The notes beneath the pieces were generated by a model. The model was not told where the DNA came from and did no database searches. It saw nothing but the letters and a program-made list of their open reading frames with translations. 7,643 bases of DNA from the NCBI GenBank assembly GCA_013375405.1, contig JABXJU010000207.1, forward strand, positions 1 to 7,643. The letters run 5' to 3'. This document shows, piece by piece, positions 6,471 to 7,643 of the stretch (the stretch's first letter is position 1; every line of letters starts with the position of its first letter). A program made the position numbers and the translations under genes. This stretch comes from Candidatus Helarchaeota archaeon. GTDB taxonomy: Archaea; Asgardarchaeota; Lokiarchaeia; Helarchaeales; HEL-GB-A.

Positions 6471-6479
6471 GTATAAATT
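6471..6479 (-). promoter_or_regulatory. Possible TATA box of the Roadblock-like gene
   Basis: On the minus strand this reads AATTTATAC, centred about 32 bases before the TTG start. An A-rich run lies just upstream where a BRE could sit. The position agrees with a very short leader, but the AT-rich background makes it a weak call. Confidence 0.25.
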
Positions 6480-6551
6480 ACTTCTTTTTTTGTGAACTCA
6501 ATAAATATTATTAAGGGATTCATATTAAACATTACGAATTTTTTCATTTTT

Positions 6552-6602
6552 TTCAATTAGCGATCATAAATATTGCGAAAATCGTAATTGATTCTAATTG
6601 AA
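6552..6602. repeat. 9-bp inverted repeat TTCAATTAG/CTAATTGAA with related copies
   Basis: TTCAATTAG (6552-6560) is mirrored exactly by CTAATTGAA (6594-6602), 33 bp apart. Inside, the arm CAATTAGCGAT (6554-6564) also pairs imperfectly with ATCGTAATTG (6581-6590). A further CAATTAG lies at 6645-6651. Repeated short sites upstream of a recombinase could be binding sites, but AT-rich chance is a serious alternative. Confidence 0.35.
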
Positions 6603-6663
6603 CGTAAAGTTCTCATGATTATAAATTAGGGGGAACTTTTTCTACAATTAGTTAAAATTTAGA

Positions 6664-6681
6664 TTTTCAACAATTTGAAAA
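6664..6681. repeat. 7-bp inverted repeat TTTTCAA-CAAT-TTGAAAA
   Basis: Perfect 7-bp arms with a 4-base spacer, about 50 bp before the recombinase palindrome. It could form a small hairpin or an operator. No run of T follows on either side that would make it a terminator. Confidence 0.35.
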
Positions 6682-6730
6682 CCAATATGGGGATATTATG
6701 CAGCTTCAAAGTTTGATTATGAGAATAAAA

Positions 6731-6756
6731 TGTCGTGAAATTTAAGTTTCACGACA
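6731..6756. repeat. Perfect 10-bp inverted repeat with 6-bp centre, dif-like candidate site
   Basis: TGTCGTGAAA, centre TTTAAG, then TTTCACGACA form a perfect dyad that ends nine bases before the recombinase ATG. Two arms of about 11 bp around a 6-bp centre is the layout of Xer dif sites, where each arm binds one recombinase monomer and strands exchange at the centre's edges. Bases flanking the arms (A6730, G6757) do not continue the symmetry. It does not look like a close copy of known archaeal dif sequences. Alternatives are an autoregulatory operator or a hairpin controlling translation, since the ribosome site directly abuts the right arm. Confidence 0.55.
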
Positions 6757-6760
6757 GGTG
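6756..6760 (+). promoter_or_regulatory. Ribosome binding site AGGTG of the recombinase
   Basis: AGGTG sits five bases before the ATG at 6766 and matches part of the archaeal consensus AGGAGGTGAT. It fixes the recombinase start. Its first base is the last base of the upstream inverted repeat, so binding or folding at the repeat could hinder translation. Confidence 0.55.
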
Positions 6761-6765
6761 TTTGT

Positions 6766-7643
6766 ATGAATGAGAATCTAATTAATTTCTTAAATCATCT
6801 CCCCGAAGTAAAAGAATTTCTTCGGCACCTCAAAATCGAAGCCCGATATTCGCCGCTTACGATTTATGGCTATCAGACAGATTTGCTGCTTTTTTTCAGA
6901 TTTATAGATGATTTAAGGAGTGACCATGGGGAACCTACGAATCTTCAACTAATTTCGCTTTCCTCAATCACAAAATCGGATATTAGGAATTTCTTGTATT
7001 TTTTAGATTCTGATAGAAACTACAGTGATAGGAGTCTTCATCGGAAAATTTGTTGCCTCCGGTCATTCTTCAAATTCTGCCATCAAGAAGGATATATTGA
7101 AGTGGATCCTACTAAGACTATCAAGACTCCAAAAATTGAGAAATCAATTCCAGTTTTTATGGATAACGAGGAATACAAAGTTTTTCTTCAGGCAGCTGAA
7201 TCATTACGAGATCAATTGGTTTTACGCCTTTTATTGGCAACTGGAATGCGTGTTTCAGAGGTCGAAGCGTTAAATATTACTCATATTGATCAATCCAATT
7301 GCACTGTTAAAGTTGTTAAAGGAAAAGGGAAGAAACAACGAATTATAGATATAGATCCCATAACTATTCAATTAATGAAAGAATATATTGAGAACGAACG
7401 AGACATTACAACTAATTCTGAAGACAGAGATGCTCTATTTTTAAATCGACAGAAAAGACGTCTAAGTAAGCGAACGATCCAACGAATCGTAAAAAAATGT
7501 CGTGAAAAAGCTGGATTAAAAAAGAAGATCACCCCACACAAATGTCGACATACCACGGGTCGCCTTTTACTTGAGGGAGGAATGGATATTCGAGTGATAC
7601 AAGAAGAATTTGGGCACAAATCCCTCTCAACCACCGAAATCTA
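6766..7643 (+). CDS. Tyrosine recombinase/integrase, XerA/XerCD-like (3' end outside window)
   Basis: Site-specific recombinase that cuts and rejoins DNA through a covalent tyrosine link. Residues about 12-115 form the helical core-binding (SAM-like) domain, with the typical SPLTIYGYQTDLLLFFRF. Residues about 128 onward form the catalytic domain. R162 (ATGMRVSEV), a Lys in KGKGKKQR (185-190), H258 and R261 (TPHKCRHTTG) and H284 (GHKSLSTT) are all present. Spacings from R162 to H258 (96) and from H258 to H284 (26) equal those of E. coli XerD. The nucleophile Tyr would be residue 293; the window ends after its first two bases (TA), so about 20 C-terminal codons are missing. The ATG start has an AGGTG site, and an in-frame TGA at 6736-6738 lies just upstream. 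There is no extra N-terminal arm-binding domain. It may be a chromosomal dimer-resolving XerA or an integrase of a mobile element; the data do not decide. Confidence 0.92.
   Translation, partial: MNENLINFLNHLPEVKEFLRHLKIEARYSPLTIYGYQTDLLLFFRFIDDLRSDHGEPTNLQLISLSSITKSDIRNFLYFLDSDRNYSDRSLHRKICCLRSFFKFCHQEGYIEVDPTKTIKTPKIEKSIPVFMDNEEYKVFLQAAESLRDQLVLRLLLATGMRVSEVEALNITHIDQSNCTVKVVKGKGKKQRIIDIDPITIQLMKEYIENERDITTNSEDRDALFLNRQKRRLSKRTIQRIVKKCREKAGLKKKITPHKCRHTTGRLLLEGGMDIRVIQEEFGHKSLSTTEI

Larger units (their letters stand above)
6444..6765. other. Gene-free, repeat-rich intergenic region between divergent genes
   Basis: These 322 bp separate the minus-strand Roadblock gene from the plus-strand recombinase and are strongly AT-rich. 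I see no convincing ORF, tRNA or other RNA gene. The region holds several dyads: TTCAATTAG/CTAATTGAA (6552-6602), AAAGTTC/GAACTTT (6606-6639), TTTTCAA/TTGAAAA (6664-6681), CCAATATGG (6682-6690), TCAAA-G-TTTGA (6706-6716) and the 26-bp palindrome at 6731-6756. Both genes must have their promoters here. Some dyads are expected by chance in such composition; only the last is long enough to stand out. Confidence 0.6.

Noticed and set aside
5940..6495. Plus-strand ORFs of 71 and 112 codons opposite the Roadblock gene
   Set aside because: The minus-strand frame gives a coherent three-part protein, whereas these have no domain pattern or ribosome site.
7025..7273. Plus-strand 82-codon ORF and a minus-strand 88-codon ORF (7368-7634)
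   Set aside because: Both lie within the tyrosine recombinase, whose catalytic motifs are all in the other frame.

Overview
The window is AT-rich, gene-dense DNA that looks archaeal, and most likely comes from an Asgard (Lokiarchaeia-like) genome. Three things point that way: a formylmethanofuran:tetrahydromethanopterin formyltransferase (Ftr), a stand-alone alpha subunit of an ADP-forming acyl-CoA synthetase, and a Roadblock/LC7-like protein with a proline-rich linker. Weak Shine-Dalgarno signals and frequent TTG/GTG starts fit an archaeon. The phylum is an inference; nothing here proves it.

Layout. Positions 60-2455 hold three co-directional genes: an AlkD-like DNA alkylation repair protein with its base-recognition residues kept, a YkgJ-type cysteine-cluster protein, and Ftr. 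A 169-bp AT-rich gap follows. Positions 2625-5473 hold a second co-directional set: the acyl-CoA synthetase alpha subunit; an eight-helix membrane protein that begins one codon after the synthetase stop, in the same frame; and a small Cys/His-rich probable zinc protein. A convergent gene on the minus strand (5517-6443) encodes the Roadblock-like protein. The 322-bp stretch 6444-6765 has no gene but is rich in inverted repeats. It ends at a tyrosine recombinase (from 6766) that runs off the window exactly at its catalytic tyrosine codon.

How the genes relate. Ftr and the CoA ligase both belong to archaeal C1/acyl-CoA energy metabolism: the methyl branch of an H4MPT Wood-Ljungdahl pathway, and ATP formation from acyl-CoA. 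No other gene of either pathway is present, so this is proximity and not a pathway cluster. The repair protein and the Cys-cluster protein may be co-transcribed with ftr.

Most worth a second look: (1) a perfect 10-bp inverted repeat with a 6-bp centre, dif-like in geometry, directly in front of the recombinase start; (2) an ungapped 148-residue internal duplication in the membrane protein; (3) the single stop codon between the CoA-ligase subunit and that membrane protein; (4) the three-part Roadblock protein; (5) TTG starts that the upstream stop codons make unavoidable. No rRNA, tRNA, CRISPR array or insertion sequence was recognised.
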